Origin: PALSA-350 sp963834445
GTDB lineage: Bacteria; Acidobacteriota; Terriglobia; Terriglobales; Acidobacteriaceae
Length of the DNA stretch: 64,000 bases
Assembly: GCA_963834445.1 (NCBI GenBank)
Contig: CAWIBU010000003.1
Span: 434,001-498,000 of the forward strand
Direction of reading: 5' to 3'
Shown here piece by piece: positions 8,315 to 16,394 of this stretch. Each line of letters starts with the position of its first letter. Within the stretch, counting starts at the first letter, position 1. Below the pieces are notes generated by a model. The model was not told where the DNA came from and did no database searches. It worked only from the letters and a program-made list of their open reading frames with translations. The position numbers and the translations under genes were made by a program.

Positions 8315-9829
8315 ATGGCCATCGCACGATCTTCGGGACTTCTTCTCCACATTTCTTCGTTACCCTCCTATGGCGGCATAGGTGATTTCGGGCCTGCGGC
8401 TTACGCTTTTGCTGACTTTCTGGCCGCTGCCAAGCAGCGGTTATGGCAAGTACTACCGCTGAGCCCAACGGGTTACGGCAATTCGCCTTATGCCGCGCTT
8501 TCCGCCTTCGCGGGCAATCCTTCGCTGATTAGCCTGGAGAAGCTGGTGGACGCGGGATGGCTGACGGGCGACCGTATCGCCGGGCTGCCCGGGCCCTCGG
8601 GCAACGTGCGCTTTGAGGAAGTGGAGCAACACAAGGGGCCGCTGCTGGTGGAGGCCGCGCGCAACTTTCTCGCCCACCACGACGATCAGCAGTGGGGACG
8701 GTTTCAGCGTTTTCGGGAAGAGAATGCTTTCTGGCTGCCTGATTACGTGCGCTACAGCGTATTGCGGCAGAGGTTCCACTCGGGCGCCTGGTTGTCATGG
8801 CCGGCGGAGCTGGCCCATCGCGAGGCTGGCGCGCTGGCGCAACTGCAGCAGGAGAGCCGCGACGAACTGGAGATGCAGCAGGCCATTCAATTCGCGTTTG
8901 ACGAGCAATGGAAGGCGCTGCGCGCCTACTGCGCCGAACGCGACATTCGTTTTATTGGCGACGTGGCCATCTTCGTCAATTTCGACAGCGCCGATGTCTG
9001 GACGCACCCGGAGATTTTTGAGCTGCGGGAGGATCTTTCGCCTATCCGTGTCGCCGGCGTCCCCCCGGACTATTTCAGCCAGACCGGGCAGCGTTGGGGC
9101 AACCCGCTGTACAAGTGGGATGTGCTGGAGGCTCGGGGCTTCGATTGGTGGGTCGACCGCATGCGCCGCGCCCACTCCCTCTACGACATTATTCGCCTCG
9201 ATCACTTTCGCGGTTTTGAAGCCTTCTGGGCGATTCCGGCAGAAGACGAAACCGCCATCCACGGCGAATGGGTAAAAGCACCTGGCGCCGCGCTGTTTAC
9301 CACGCTGCGCGATCAGCTGGGAACCCTGCCCTTGATTGCGGAAGATCTTGGCCTGATCACGCGCGAAGTGGATTCGCTGCGCGAGCAGTTCGATCTGCCG
9401 GGCATGCGGGTGTTGCAATTTGCCTTCAGCGGCCGCGGCGCCCACAACTACCTGCCCCATCGTTACGTAACTAACACGGTGGTGTACACCGGAACTCACG
9501 ATAACGACACCACGTTGGGCTGGTGGCAGCACGGGACGACGGAGATGGAACGGAAGGCGGTCTACGAATATCTCAACCCGGCGCCGGAGGATGTGGTGTG
9601 GAGCCTGATGCGGACAGCATCTACGTCGGTGGCGGATGTTTGCCTGTTTCCGGTGCAGGACATCCTGGTACTGGGTTCGGAAGCGCGCATGAATACGCCT
9701 GCCACGCCGGAGAATAACTGGACCTGGCGGATGGCTCCCGGCGCTCTTAACAGCCAACACGCGCTGGGACTGGCTCAGATTGCTGAACTGACGGATCGTG
9801 ACGGCTGGGTTGAGCCGCCCAAAGCCTGA
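8315..9829 (+). CDS. malQ: 4-alpha-glucanotransferase (amylomaltase), GH77
   Basis: Transfers maltooligosaccharyl units between 1,4-alpha-glucans during maltodextrin or glycogen metabolism in the cytoplasm. The 504-aa length fits bacterial/Thermus-type amylomaltases. The N-terminal SSGLLLHISSLPS and the GYGNSPYAALSAFAGNP segment are diagnostic. Catalytic residues are in place: the Asp nucleophile in IRLDHFRGFEAFW, the acid/base Glu in LIAEDLGLIT, and the transition-state Asp in GTHDNDTTLGW. No glycogen or maltose genes adjoin it here, so it is probably expressed alone. Confidence 0.97.
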   Translation: MAIARSSGLLLHISSLPSYGGIGDFGPAAYAFADFLAAAKQRLWQVLPLSPTGYGNSPYAALSAFAGNPSLISLEKLVDAGWLTGDRIAGLPGPSGNVRFEEVEQHKGPLLVEAARNFLAHHDDQQWGRFQRFREENAFWLPDYVRYSVLRQRFHSGAWLSWPAELAHREAGALAQLQQESRDELEMQQAIQFAFDEQWKALRAYCAERDIRFIGDVAIFVNFDSADVWTHPEIFELREDLSPIRVAGVPPDYFSQTGQRWGNPLYKWDVLEARGFDWWVDRMRRAHSLYDIIRLDHFRGFEAFWAIPAEDETAIHGEWVKAPGAALFTTLRDQLGTLPLIAEDLGLITREVDSLREQFDLPGMRVLQFAFSGRGAHNYLPHRYVTNTVVYTGTHDNDTTLGWWQHGTTEMERKAVYEYLNPAPEDVVWSLMRTASTSVADVCLFPVQDILVLGSEARMNTPATPENNWTWRMAPGALNSQHALGLAQIAELTDRDGWVEPPKA

Positions 9830-10120
9830 CAGCCGGACACGCTTTGAGCCAAACAAGTGGACGGTGGCCCATTCAAGCTTTGCTTGAGTGGGGTACATCT
9901 ACCCCCAGTCAAGACGAAAGAAGGCTTGCATGGGCTTCCCACCATTCGTTTGGGGGCGTTTCTGACACGGCTGAACCCGTGCCCTTCCGGTAGATCTTTC
10001 CGCAGCCTGTTTAGCAGATCCCCCAATCTCAGTTACTTTTGCGCGATATCGGCGTAGCAACGCACCGTTTCCCGTCTTACCATCATCTATAGAGCGAGAC
10101 CTCCCGAGGCCACCATTGTC
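9830..10120. other. Intergenic region with hairpin after malQ
   Basis: No convincing gene. CCCATTCAAGC (9868-9878) pairs with GCTTGAGTGGG (9882-9892) through 11 bp including one G-T pair, a plausible malQ terminator. The following 100 bases (CATGGGCTTCCCACCATTCG and neighbours) look like repeat-family sequence, but I find no second copy in this window. Confidence 0.45.
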
Positions 10121-11077
10121 ATGCCGTTAGCGTTTGATTTTTTTCTGCATTTCGCCTACATCATCCTCTTTCTCTGGGTGATGGGGGAGCAGCTCGGCCT
10201 GCCGGTACCGAGCATGCCCCTGCTGCTGGCGGCAGGCACGCTCACGGCCACCCATAAGCTGTCTCTTCCCCTGGTTCTGTTCGCGGTGGTGGCGGGTTGT
10301 TTTGTCAGCGATTCGCTGTGGTACCTGCTGGGGAAACGTTTTGGCAGCGCCATGGTGAAACTGGTGTGCCGGTTGTCTTTCGAACGCTCGACCTGCGTGC
10401 GCAAGACAGAAGACTACTTCACCAAATACGGCGAGCAGTCGCTGCTGGTGGCCAAGTTCATTCCCGGCCTGGGCACGGTAGCGGCGCCCATTGCCGGGCA
10501 GACGGGGATGCGGTATCGCGTCTTTCTGGCATACGACCTGGCAGGCGCGCTGTTTTGGGCCGCGACCATCACCCTGATCGGACGGTTCTTTGGCGATGTT
10601 CTCAAGAAACATCCCGGAGCGCTTTCGTGGACGGGCCATTTTGCCGGCGCCCTGTTTATAGTGGCGATCGCCGGGCTGCTGGCCTACCGGGTGTGGAAGC
10701 AACAGTCTTTTCTCAAGATGGTGCGGACGTCGCGCCTGGATCCGATTGAGCTGAAGCGCATGCTGGATAGCGGACAGAACCCGTTTATTGTGGATTTGCG
10801 TCATCCGCTGGACTATCTGCCGGACCCCCGGGTGCTGCCAGGGGCGATTCGCTTCTCGCCGGAAACGCTGATGCAGCGCAGCGGCGAAATTCCGCGGGAC
10901 CGCGACGTGATTCTCTACTGCACTTGTCCCAGCGAAGCGACCGCGGCCAAGATGGCCATGAAGCTGCGGCAGAACGGGATTTACCGGGTTCGCCCGCTGC
11001 TGGGCGGCTTCGACCAGTGGAAAAAGCTCGGATTTCCGCTGGAGCAGTATGCCGACCAACCCGCCAGCATCGCCTGA
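10121..11077 (+). CDS. DedA-family membrane protein fused to a C-terminal rhodanese domain
   Basis: A 318-aa integral membrane protein. The N-terminal 200 residues are DedA/VTT-type, a family linked to polyprenyl-phosphate or phospholipid recycling and envelope homeostasis. The motifs GLPVPSMPLLLAAG and KFIPGLGTVAAPIAGQTGM and several membrane segments (about 5-25, 30-70, 135-160, 175-195) are seen. Residues about 210-305 form a cytosolic rhodanese-like domain, with FIVDLRHPLDYLPDPRVLPG and an active-site-like Cys in VILYCTCPSEATAAK. The start is the ATG at 10121. It is unlinked to the malQ unit upstream. The fused partner suggests redox or sulfur-sensing coupling, which is inference. Confidence 0.9.
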   Translation: MPLAFDFFLHFAYIILFLWVMGEQLGLPVPSMPLLLAAGTLTATHKLSLPLVLFAVVAGCFVSDSLWYLLGKRFGSAMVKLVCRLSFERSTCVRKTEDYFTKYGEQSLLVAKFIPGLGTVAAPIAGQTGMRYRVFLAYDLAGALFWAATITLIGRFFGDVLKKHPGALSWTGHFAGALFIVAIAGLLAYRVWKQQSFLKMVRTSRLDPIELKRMLDSGQNPFIVDLRHPLDYLPDPRVLPGAIRFSPETLMQRSGEIPRDRDVILYCTCPSEATAAKMAMKLRQNGIYRVRPLLGGFDQWKKLGFPLEQYADQPASIA

Positions 11078-11184
11078 ACGAATCCCCGATGAATGTAACG
11101 AAGTCGATACGCCCGCAAGAGAACTGCTGCGTTGGTGTGCGATTTGCAGGGATGATCGATGAGACAGCTTAGGGAGATTCTTGT

Positions 11185-11418
11185 ATGGCGTTCACCGAGA
11201 CGTACCACTGCGATGTGTGCGGGAATCCGCGGGGCGAGGCCGAAGACTGGTGGCTGGCGCTGACCGAGCCGGCAGCGCTGATACCCAAGACGCCGGAGCA
11301 ACCTATGCTGCGGGTAACGCCCTGGAATATCATGCTTTCGCACGCACCCAAGGTGCGCCACCTGTGTGGCGCGCGCTGCGCCCAGACCCTGATGGACCGG
11401 TGGATGCGCGGGGAGTAA
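11185..11418 (+). CDS. Small zinc-ribbon-like protein (77 aa), paralogue of the gene at 62833-63063
   Basis: A tiny cytoplasmic protein with two metal-knuckle-like pairs: YHCDVCG at residues 8-14 and HLCGARC near the C-terminus. Four cysteines are spaced as in a single treble-clef or ribbon zinc site. Between them are a WWLALTEP segment and a VTPWNIMLSHA segment. GGGAG precedes the ATG by 9 nt. The same layout (aromatic-x-C-D/E-VCG ... H-x-CG-x-x-C/H ... RW) recurs in the 76-aa gene at 62833-63063. The function is unknown; nucleic-acid or protein binding is a guess. It lies 82 bases upstream of the UbiD gene on the same strand. Confidence 0.75.
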   Translation: MAFTETYHCDVCGNPRGEAEDWWLALTEPAALIPKTPEQPMLRVTPWNIMLSHAPKVRHLCGARCAQTLMDRWMRGE

Positions 11419-11499
11419 GCCCCTACTCCCACCTGCTCTCCTACACGCTTTAACGGCCGTTTTTATCCGATCAAGGTAGCGCGGATATGATGGTGGCTG

Positions 11500-13071
11500 G
11501 TGACTGGATTGGCATACGACGACCTCAGGGCCTGGATCAAAACGCTGGACAAAGCAGGGGAACTGAAGCGGATTCACGAGGAAGTGGACCCAGTTCTTGA
11601 AATTGCTGAGATCACGGATCGCGTCTCCAAGGCAGGGGGACCCGCCCTGCTCTTCGAAAACATCAAGGGATATCCCCATGGACGGGTTCTGATGAACCAG
11701 TTCGGCAGCGAGCGGCGCATGAAGATGGCGCTCAATGTGGATAGCCTGGATGACATCTCCGGGCGCATTCAGGGGCTGCTACAGCTCAAGTCGCCGGAAG
11801 GGCTGCTGAGCAAACTGAAGATGCTGCCCTTGCTGGCGGAGGTCGGAGGCTTTTTTCCGCGCACCGTGCACCGCGACGACGCGCCGTGCAAACAGGTGAT
11901 CCTGCGGGAGAACTTCAGCGTTCTCGACTTCCCGGTGCTGCAATGCTGGCCGCTGGATGGCGGCCGGTTCATCACCCTGCCCTGCGTGGTGACGCGCGAC
12001 CCTAAGAGCGGCAAACGCAATGTCGGCATGTATCGCATGCAGGTGTATGACGGGCAAACCACGGGCATGCACTGGCAGCGGCAGAAGGTGGCGGCGGAGC
12101 ATCTGCGGGAACGTATGCGGGAAGCCGCGGTGGCGGACGCCTCGGGCGATGTGGTGGCCGCGCGGGTGAGCCTGATGGCGGAAACGGCCGGGGGATCAAC
12201 GCGCGGGGCATTTGCCGTGGCGGAAGAGAAAAACCGCCGCCTGGAAGTTGCGGTGGTGATCGGGACCGACCCGGCCACCACCTTCTCGGCCATTGTGCCC
12301 GCTCCGCCGGAAGTGGAGGAGTTTGTGATTGCGGGCTTTCTGCGCCAAAAGCCGGTGGAGCTGGTGAAGTGCGAGACGGTGGACCTGGAAGTGCCCGCCA
12401 ACGCGGAGATTGTGCTCGAGGGCTACGTGGCGCTGGATGAACTGCGCACGGAAGGTCCGTTTGGCGACCACACCGGCTTTTACACCATGGAAGAGGAATA
12501 CCCGGTCTTCCATATCACCTGCATCACGCACCGCAAGGATCCGGTGTATGCCGCGACGATTGTGGGCAAGCCGCCGATGGAAGACGCCTGGATGGGCAAG
12601 GCGGTGGAGCGTATTTTCCTCCCCCTGATGCGGCTGACCATTCCGGAGATTGTGGACGTGAACCTGCCGGTGGAGGGGGTATTTCACAATCTGATGATTG
12701 TTTCGATCCGCAAGAGCTATGCCGGGCAGGCGCGTAAGGTGATGCACGGCATCTGGTCACTGGGGCAGGCCATGTTTACCAAGTGCGTGATCGTGGTCGA
12801 CGAAGATTGCGATGTGCAGGATGTGGGCGAAGTGACGCTGCGGGTGGCGAATAATATCGATCCCGAACGAGACATTCAGTTCACGCTGGGACCGGTTGAT
12901 TCGCTCGACCATGCTTCTCGCCTGCCGAACTACGGCAGCAAGATGGGCATTGACGCGACGCGCAAGTGGAAGGCGGAAGGGTTTGACCGGCCGTGGCCGC
13001 CGATGATCGCCATGGATGTAGCGACCCGGGCGCGGGTGGATAGCATCTGGAAGAAACTGGGACTTGATTAG
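11500..13071 (+). CDS. UbiD-family (prenylated-FMN-dependent) decarboxylase
   Basis: A 523-aa reversible decarboxylase of the UbiD/Fdc family, which needs prenylated FMN made by a UbiX partner. The family acts in ubiquinone or menaquinone synthesis and on aromatic or unsaturated acids. Visible signatures are VGMYRMQVYDGQTTGMHWQ, the EGPFGDHTGFYT loop carrying a catalytic Glu, and the C-terminal SKMGIDATRKW. The start is GTG at 11500; nearby ATGs are out of frame. It is followed after 12 nt by a methyltransferase, so the two are likely co-transcribed. As a quinone-pathway pair this would be sensible, but no ubiX or other quinone genes are in the window. Confidence 0.93.
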   Translation: MTGLAYDDLRAWIKTLDKAGELKRIHEEVDPVLEIAEITDRVSKAGGPALLFENIKGYPHGRVLMNQFGSERRMKMALNVDSLDDISGRIQGLLQLKSPEGLLSKLKMLPLLAEVGGFFPRTVHRDDAPCKQVILRENFSVLDFPVLQCWPLDGGRFITLPCVVTRDPKSGKRNVGMYRMQVYDGQTTGMHWQRQKVAAEHLRERMREAAVADASGDVVAARVSLMAETAGGSTRGAFAVAEEKNRRLEVAVVIGTDPATTFSAIVPAPPEVEEFVIAGFLRQKPVELVKCETVDLEVPANAEIVLEGYVALDELRTEGPFGDHTGFYTMEEEYPVFHITCITHRKDPVYAATIVGKPPMEDAWMGKAVERIFLPLMRLTIPEIVDVNLPVEGVFHNLMIVSIRKSYAGQARKVMHGIWSLGQAMFTKCVIVVDEDCDVQDVGEVTLRVANNIDPERDIQFTLGPVDSLDHASRLPNYGSKMGIDATRKWKAEGFDRPWPPMIAMDVATRARVDSIWKKLGLD

Positions 13072-13083
13072 CCGCACGTCTGC

Positions 13084-13845
13084 ATGAAAAACAAAATCGA
13101 GCGATGGTGGGCGGCCCGGAAACAGCACACCACGAAGACAGACGCGTGGCCGCTGATGGAACAGGGCCAATACCGCAGCTATCGCGCGGTGCATCCGTTT
13201 GACGAAGAGTTTGGTGTGGACACGAGCGGTCTGATTTACGATCTGCCTTCCGGCCACCCCCACGACCCGTACAACAACGGTTACTTTGCCGTAGCGCCCT
13301 CGGTGTTTCATGGGGTCATGGACGCCATGGTGGAGCGGCTCGGGCTGGATTGCCGCCGATTCAGCTTCATCGACCTGGGCTCGGGTAAGGGGCGGGCGTT
13401 AATGCTGGCTTCGGATTATCCTTTTCGCGCGATCACTGGGGTTGAGCTCTCGCCGGCGCTCGATCGTATTGCGCGGGCCAACCTGGCGCGGTATGCCGCC
13501 ATAAAAGGCGGTGCGCCCGTGAGCTGCCTGCAGGGCGATGCCACCGAGTTCGTGTGGCCGCCGGGGCCGTTGCTTATCTATATGTGGAATGCCTTTACGC
13601 GGCCGGTGATGGAGCGGGTGTTCCAGAACCTGGAGAACTCGCTCATCCGGGACCCGCGAGAGGTTTACCTGATCTATATGCACCCGGAACTGGAGTCTTC
13701 GCTGATGAACCTGCCCTGGCTGGTGCGGCTTTGGAGGGAGGAGTTCCGTATGAGTGACAGAGACTATGACGCCTGGGCGTTCCCTACGCGGGCCGAGTTG
13801 TGCGCGTTGTATCACGCTAAGGTGGAACGGCAAACGAAAGTTTGA
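13084..13845 (+). CDS. Class I SAM-dependent methyltransferase
   Basis: A 253-aa Rossmann-fold methyltransferase. The SAM-binding motif I is FIDLGSGKGRALMLAS (about residues 98-113), followed by the acidic GVELSPALDRIARANL and a motif-IV-like LLIYMWNAF. The N-terminal about 75 residues precede the catalytic fold. It begins 12 nt after the UbiD stop codon, which implies shared transcription. The substrate is not evident; the GSGKGR form of motif I is also seen in DOT1-like methyltransferases. Confidence 0.85.
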   Translation: MKNKIERWWAARKQHTTKTDAWPLMEQGQYRSYRAVHPFDEEFGVDTSGLIYDLPSGHPHDPYNNGYFAVAPSVFHGVMDAMVERLGLDCRRFSFIDLGSGKGRALMLASDYPFRAITGVELSPALDRIARANLARYAAIKGGAPVSCLQGDATEFVWPPGPLLIYMWNAFTRPVMERVFQNLENSLIRDPREVYLIYMHPELESSLMNLPWLVRLWREEFRMSDRDYDAWAFPTRAELCALYHAKVERQTKV

Positions 13846-14165
13846 GTTACTGGTGACTATCGCCCAGCCGCCCCGGAATCACATGCCCGGAAGGGTGTGC
13901 CCTGAATGCTAGGATTGCCTTGCATCGTGGTTACGGGAGATGTTTCCCGAAGGCCCAAGGTCACCGTAATTGAATACCTTCTCTCGTGACGAGTTCCCTA
14001 CCCCCAGGGTCGCTCCGAGATTTTAGATTTGACTACCAATACCGTCGACTTCTGTACGGGTCAAGAAACAGAAGAATGCCCGGTCACCCCCCTGCCGCGC
14101 TGATTTCAGGTTTATGGATATCTACGCGCTGCGGTGTGTCTCGCCGTGAGCAGGAAGAGAATCAA
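13846..14165. other. Gene-free leader before the PagL-like gene
   Basis: I see no supported gene here. An in-frame upstream ORF extension of the next gene begins at 13986 but reads as Arg-rich non-protein sequence. A small palindrome (CGGGA...TCCCG around 13935-13952) is present, too short to name. The promoter of the PagL-like gene should lie here. Confidence 0.4.
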
Positions 14166-14945
14166 ATGCTGCAACCTGGTTTCCTCCGGACCCATATGAG
14201 CAAGGCAGGCATCTGCCTGCTGGCAGCATCGACCGCTTGCGGCGTTACGCGCGCACAGGACGTGAAGGTACCCTACTCGACGCCCAAGGTTTTCAGCGGG
14301 TTTGTGGAGTACTCCAACGACTCAAGCCACATGCTGCTGGGTTACGCAGATGGGCGGAAGATCACCGCGGTAGGCGCGAGTTTTGAAAAGCGCAGTTTCT
14401 TAAAGCAGAACCTGGCCGGCTCATTTGTCGCCGAAGTGCGGCCGTTCATGTCGGTCACGGACCCGACGATGAAAGGAATCTCGCTTGAGTTTCCCCAGCA
14501 GCCCAGCTATTCGGGGATTGTGAGATTCAGTTCGGCCGTTCCCGTGGATAAGCCGGTGACCAACACGCCCTTGAATGTGATCCTGGTAACCCAGAACCGT
14601 GTTTACGCCGGTACCGCCACCTATCTTGCGGGAACGCGCTCGACGTTTGTGAGCGCCTTCAGCCCGCTGGGATACAAGCTGAGTCTGTTACCGAGCAAGC
14701 GCTTTCAGCCCTTTGTGACGGGTCTGGGCGGGTTTGCGGTTTCACCGCGCGATATACCGGTGTTCAATAGCTCGGCCTTCAACTTTACGTTTGAATTCGG
14801 AGCCGGGGTGCAGATCTACCGGACCCACACACGCTCGTGCCAGTTGGAATACCGCTATCACCACCTCGCCAACACGGGGGGAAGCGCCGCCAACCCGGGG
14901 ATTGATTCCGGGGTGTTCAAAGCGACCTATTCCTTTGGACGTTGA
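14166..14945 (+). CDS. PagL / acyloxyacyl-hydrolase-like outer-membrane barrel, catalytic Ser apparently absent
   Basis: Outer-membrane beta-barrel related to lipid A 3-O-deacylase PagL, 259 aa. The start is the ATG at 14166 with AGGAAGAG upstream; a signal peptide ends near TRAQD. The barrel-like segments end with the family's diagnostic strand CQLEYRYHHLANTG. In P. aeruginosa PagL the active site is His-x-Ser-Asn; here the equivalent reads His-Leu-Ala-Asn, so the nucleophilic Ser is Ala. It may be a non-enzymatic barrel or use another residue. The fold assignment rests on this motif and the N-terminal secretion signal. It is followed 50 bases on by msrA. Confidence 0.7.
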   Translation: MLQPGFLRTHMSKAGICLLAASTACGVTRAQDVKVPYSTPKVFSGFVEYSNDSSHMLLGYADGRKITAVGASFEKRSFLKQNLAGSFVAEVRPFMSVTDPTMKGISLEFPQQPSYSGIVRFSSAVPVDKPVTNTPLNVILVTQNRVYAGTATYLAGTRSTFVSAFSPLGYKLSLLPSKRFQPFVTGLGGFAVSPRDIPVFNSSAFNFTFEFGAGVQIYRTHTRSCQLEYRYHHLANTGGSAANPGIDSGVFKATYSFGR

Positions 14946-14995
14946 TGGCTTGTAACCTCTTAGACAGCAGAGCGTCTCAGTAGCGGGAGAGTCTC

Positions 14996-15679
14996 ATGTC
15001 TAGTTCGTTCACGATGCGCAATGCTTTGGCTATAGCGGTGATGGTTTTTGCGGCTTGTACCGGTTGCAACGCAGCTGCCAGGGCGCCGATACCGGCGGCC
15101 ACCAGCGATAATGCCCTGGCCACTACTTCAGGAAAACAGACCGCGGTTTTTGCGGGTGGTTGTTTCTGGGGGACGCAATCTGTTTTCGAGCGGGTGAAAG
15201 GTGTGATCTCGACAACCGCCGGCTATGCCGGTGGCTCAGCCAGCACCGCGACCTATGACCAGGTAACCCAGGAGACAACGGGCCACGCGGAATCGGTGAA
15301 GGTGGTTTTCGATCCTGCGAAGATCACGTATGGACAGCTGCTGCGTATTTTCTTTTCTGTCGCGCATGACCCGACACAGTTGAATCGCCAGGGCCCGGAT
15401 GTGGGGTCGTCGTATCGTTCGGTGATTTTTTACGCGAATGACGAACAGGAGAAACTCGCCGGGGATTACATTGCCCAGTTGGATGCGGCTAAGGTGTTTC
15501 CTAAAAAGATTGTGACCCAGGTGGTGCCGCTGAAGGGGTTTTACGATGCGGAGTCGTATCACCAGGACTACGCGCTGCACAATCCCGATAATCCCTACAT
15601 CATGGTCTGCGATCGTCCCAAGATCGAGGCTCTGAAGCAGCAGTTTCCTGATTTGTTCAAGGATTACAAGGGACGGTAG
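14996..15679 (+). CDS. msrA: Exported peptide-methionine (S)-S-oxide reductase MsrA
   Basis: Repairs methionine-S-sulfoxide in oxidised proteins. The 227-aa product carries the catalytic GCFWGTQSVFERVKGV motif and the GYAGG, GHAESVKVVFDP, HDPTQLNRQGPDVGSSYRS and YHQDYA segments typical of MsrA. An N-terminal hydrophobic segment (about 8-25) with Cys residues (FAACTGC) indicates export, possibly as a lipoprotein, so it would act in the periplasm. It is downstream of the PagL-like gene and is followed by the repeat array. Confidence 0.95.
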   Translation: MSSSFTMRNALAIAVMVFAACTGCNAAARAPIPAATSDNALATTSGKQTAVFAGGCFWGTQSVFERVKGVISTTAGYAGGSASTATYDQVTQETTGHAESVKVVFDPAKITYGQLLRIFFSVAHDPTQLNRQGPDVGSSYRSVIFYANDEQEKLAGDYIAQLDAAKVFPKKIVTQVVPLKGFYDAESYHQDYALHNPDNPYIMVCDRPKIEALKQQFPDLFKDYKGR

Positions 15680-15700
15680 GCGCGGGGGATGAACAAACTG

Positions 15701-16050
15701 GCTGGGGCAGGATTTGCGAGCTCACTCGCGGCCTTGGTTTGGGGGAAAGACGCACCGCAGATCCCTCCACTTCGCTACGCTACGGTCGGGATGACAAATT
15801 TGTTTGGGGGACGGGTTTCAAAGCAATCGCTTTGATCCGTTCATTCCAATGAAGAAGAAGGCTGGGGCAGGATTTGCGAGCTCACTCGCGGCCTTGGTTT
15901 GGGGGAAAGACGCACCGCAGATCCCTCCACTTCGCTACGCTACGGTCGGGATGACAAATTTGTTTGGGGGACGGGTTTCAAAGCAATCGCTTTGATCCGT
16001 TCATTCCAATGAAGAAGAAGGCTGGGGCAGGATTTGCGAGCTCACTCGTG
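15701..16050 (+). repeat. 160-bp perfect tandem repeat, two full copies and a partial third
   Basis: The unit begins GCTGGGGCAGGATTTGCGAG and is repeated exactly at 15701-15860 and 15861-16020. A third copy starts at 16021 and diverges after about 28 bases. Each unit contains the 65-bp core intergenic repeat (15751-15815, 15911-15975) without the 105-bp insertion, plus a spacer ending in GAAGAAGAAG. The identity of the two full units implies a very recent duplication or active homogenisation. Confidence 0.95.
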
Positions 16051-16394
16051 GGGCTTTTGTTTGGGGGAGGGGCGCACTGCAGATCCCTCGGCTGCGCTCG
16101 GGACGACAAAGGGGAGGGTAACGGCCGCCCTCAAGAATTGCTAGTGGGATTGGCGCAAAGCAGGTCCCTCCACTTCGCTGCGGTCGCGGTGAGAAATTTG
16201 TTTGGGGGACGGGCCTAAAAATTTGCTTGAGGGACGGGCTTAAAAGCAAGCGCTCTCCGCTCCGTTCATCCCATCCTTGCCCTTGCCGCAGGCAAGTCAG
16301 CCACTCGGGCTGACCAAGCGGAGGGTCTTGCGCTTCGATGGCGTGTGGTTGCGAATGATTTGTAGAAGTGAAGCACCTGAAAATTTAGCTGGGT
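16051..16394 (+). repeat. Degenerate copies of the intergenic repeat and gene-free tail
   Basis: Two eroded core copies follow the tandem array: about 16071-16110 (GCAGATCCCTCGGCTGCGCT) and about 16155-16217 (AGGTCCCTCCACTTCGCTGC then AAATTTGTTTGGGGGACGGG). A CGGGC(C/T)TAAAA echo lies at 16232-16243. The rest to 16394 holds no gene that I can support. Confidence 0.75.

Noticed and set aside
15804..16218. Two short frames with the shared peptide MGDGFQSNRFDPFIPMKKKA in the tandem repeat array
   Set aside because: The similarity comes from the DNA repeat itself, not from coding conservation; no start signal.
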